Part shown: in pieces, positions 43,079 to 44,631 of the stretch
How positions within the stretch are numbered: the stretch's first letter is position 1
How the letters are laid out: every line of letters begins with the position of its first letter
Assembly: GCA_023447335.1 (NCBI GenBank)
Contig: JAEXOD010000206.1
Location: 1 to 44,631 of the forward strand
Direction of reading: 5' to 3'
DNA: 44,631 nucleotides
DNA from: Bacteroidota bacterium
GTDB lineage: Bacteria > Bacteroidota > Ignavibacteria > Ignavibacteriales > Melioribacteraceae
Translations under genes and position numbers: made by a program
The notes under the pieces: model-generated
Databases searched by the model: none
What the model saw: only the letters and a program-made list of their open reading frames with translations
Told to the model about the DNA's origin: nothing

Positions 43079-44631
43079 CTACAAATCTGATAATTCAATT
43101 TTATATTCAACAATTTCTTTATTAACCGCAATTGCTAAAATTTTTATAGGTTTTTTCTTCTTTAGATACGGAGCAAAATACTCTTTGCTTTTAATTTGAG
43201 CAATTGCGGAATTTAACAAATCTTCAACGTTTTTATTATCTGCTAAGTACTTAAATTCAATAATATAGATAACTTTTTCAAATTCTATTACTCCGTCAAT
43301 TCGTCCTTTATTGGTGTTTACTTCCAAATCCATTTCTATGCCCGTCAATTCCATTATTAGGTAAAATAATGAATGGTAATAAGCCTCATTTGGTACATGC
43401 AATTGATACGGTATACTTGAAAATATACTTCTTAAATATCTAAAAAATCCGGGTAAGTCATTACTTTGAAGGGTTAATCGTAAGTAAGTGTTTATATAAC
43501 CTAAATCCCCGGGTGTCTTTTCTACAAAAGTTGCGGCAATGTATGATAGAAATGCATCTTTTACTTCTTTATTCGGATATCCTAATGTGTAAATATTATT
43601 AATAAAATCATATTCTTTTACGGTTAAATATCCCGTTTGAAAAAGTAACGGACGAAAATCTATTATATCTATTTCGGATTGATCAAAGAATATGCTTCCT
43701 ATCTTAAATTCTTTAATGTCTTCTATTGTCGTTTTGCTTTCTTTAAACTTTTCAATCAAAAACGCAGGAGTACCTGAAGAAAACCAAAAATTATCAAACT
43801 TATATGAATTAAAAAAGTTAAGAATAGAAAACGGGTTATAAACCCTATTCACTCCGTCCCAACTATATCCGTTATACCATTCTTTAATTCTTAACTTTAA
43901 TTCTTCAACTGTGGTATTGTATTCACTTGCAATTTTGGGTAATCTATCGTCAAAATATATATTTAATTCGTCTTGCGTAATTCCGCATATCGTTGAAAAG
44001 TTTCTATCTAAAGTAATATCATATAAATTATTTAATCCGGAAAATACAGATACTTTGCTAAACTTTGATACCCCTGTTAGTAAACAAAATTTTATATGTT
44101 CGTCATTATCCTTAAGTACACTATAAAAATCTCTTAAAAAGTTTCTGTTCCTTTGGGCAATATCGTTTTGTGTTAAATGATCAACAATAGGTTTATCATA
44201 TTCGTCAATAAGAACAACAACTTTATTAATTTTAGCTAATTTGCTAATTAGAACACCAAACATTATTGCCGGATTTTCATATTTTTTTAGTTCAATTCCG
44301 TTTTCAATTGCATTTACCTCTAACATTAGATATGCACTTTCGTAAATTGAGCCTAAATCTTTAGTGTCTTTCAAATTACTCATTGATAGATGTATTACCG
44401 GATATTTCTCTTCCCAATTTATTTTATCATAAATGTATAATCCCTTAAATAATTCTTTATTCCCACTAAATATTTCTTTTAATGTTGAGATAAGCAGTGA
44501 TTTACCAAATCGACGAGGACGTGAAAGAAATGCATATTGACTTATTCTAATTAAATTATATATCTCCTTTGTTTTATCAACATATAGTTGATTTTGATTA
44601 ATTATTTTTTCAAACGTCTGTATTCCGATCG
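43079..44631 (-). CDS. AAA-ATPase-like / PD-(D/E)XK nuclease-like protein, 5' partial
   Basis: The frame is open to the right window edge, with no stop. The first ATG (44383) is internal: upstream codons encode 'IGIQTFEKIINQNQLYVDKT' and 'FLSRPRRFGKSLLIS', the conserved start and Walker A of the AAA-ATPase-like (PF09820) family, so only a few N-terminal residues are missing. Walker B is 'VVLIDEYDKP'. The C-terminal domain has 'GRIDGVIEFEKVIYIIEFKY', a PD-(D/E)XK nuclease-like motif (DUF1703 type). These proteins are multi-copy in Bacteroidota and related phyla; function is unknown, and mobile-element or defence roles have been suggested. No neighbour clarifies it. Confidence 0.9.
   Translation of the reverse strand, partial: IGIQTFEKIINQNQLYVDKTKEIYNLIRISQYAFLSRPRRFGKSLLISTLKEIFSGNKELFKGLYIYDKINWEEKYPVIHLSMSNLKDTKDLGSIYESAYLMLEVNAIENGIELKKYENPAIMFGVLISKLAKINKVVVLIDEYDKPIVDHLTQNDIAQRNRNFLRDFYSVLKDNDEHIKFCLLTGVSKFSKVSVFSGLNNLYDITLDRNFSTICGITQDELNIYFDDRLPKIASEYNTTVEELKLRIKEWYNGYSWDGVNRVYNPFSILNFFNSYKFDNFWFSSGTPAFLIEKFKESKTTIEDIKEFKIGSIFFDQSEIDIIDFRPLLFQTGYLTVKEYDFINNIYTLGYPNKEVKDAFLSYIAATFVEKTPGDLGYINTYLRLTLQSNDLPGFFRYLRSIFSSIPYQLHVPNEAYYHSLFYLIMELTGIEMDLEVNTNKGRIDGVIEFEKVIYIIEFKYLADNKNVEDLLNSAIAQIKSKEYFAPYLKKKKPIKILAIAVNKEIVEYKIELSDL

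Noticed and set aside
1..44631. tRNA, rRNA or riboswitch (including a cobalamin riboswitch near 32218)
   Set aside because: No cloverleaf or conserved B12-box-like sequence was recognised; the leader before 32218 is short and AT-rich.

Overview
The window is AT-rich (roughly 30% G+C by eye) and comes from a Gram-negative member of the Bacteroidota/Chlorobiota/Ignavibacteriota group. Three secreted proteins end in a type IX secretion (T9SS) type A sorting domain whose 'QNFPNPFNP' opening is typical of Ignavibacteriota. There are also outer-membrane proteins (FadL-like, TonB-plug, OmpA), a reporter-type beta-propeller histidine kinase, and some promoters with the Bacteroidota TTTG / TAnnTTTG pattern. 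Ignavibacteriota is my best guess; I cannot fix the species. I saw no rRNA, tRNA, CRISPR array or phage genes.

Layout. 1-2640: 3' part of a FeoA-FeoB ferrous iron transporter, a tiny Cys-rich FeoB partner protein and a terminator. 2677-4206: a secreted CBM9/DOMON-like T9SS protein behind a clear promoter with a perfect LacI-type operator over its start. 4224-16343: a signalling block of four large histidine kinases and one single-domain response regulator, with no DNA-binding output domain. 16446-17312: PPK2. 17313-18414: non-coding, with hairpins and a 302-bp MITE-like element. 18415-23631 (mostly minus strand): LacI-family regulator, an unrecognised small protein, a LamG-like/OmpA protein, a DUF4870 protein, an EEP-family phosphatase and an apparently solitary beta-class DNA methyltransferase. 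23713-29842: secreted subtilase, DUF389 membrane protein, seven-TM histidine kinase. 30067-34459: a divergent locus with a DUF6051-like hydrolase and a double-MerR regulator on one side, and a CarH-type B12 photoreceptor-like protein plus a histidine kinase on the other. 34570-44631 (minus strand): FadL porin, secreted GH13 amylase, TonB-plug protein, a membrane multi-[4Fe-4S] protein and a 5'-cut AAA-ATPase/PD-(D/E)XK protein.

The most interesting part is 30067-34459. The protein at 32218 carries the W-x9-EH signature (W191, E201, H202) and an E-x-H-x-x-G cobalt-ligand motif (H239) of adenosylcobalamin photoreceptors of the CarH type. It has no DNA-binding domain. Ten bases downstream lies a soluble histidine kinase, and a two-HTH MerR protein is divergently transcribed. 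The intergenic region has back-to-back promoters with a 7-3-7 inverted repeat exactly between them. This reads as a 'split CarH': a B12 light or cobalamin sensor feeding a kinase instead of being fused to its own MerR domain. That function is inferred; the motifs and layout are seen directly.

Six histidine kinases lie within 30 kb (4224, 7526, 11566, 13980, 28121, 33284), with only one free receiver and one fused receiver, so outputs must be encoded elsewhere.
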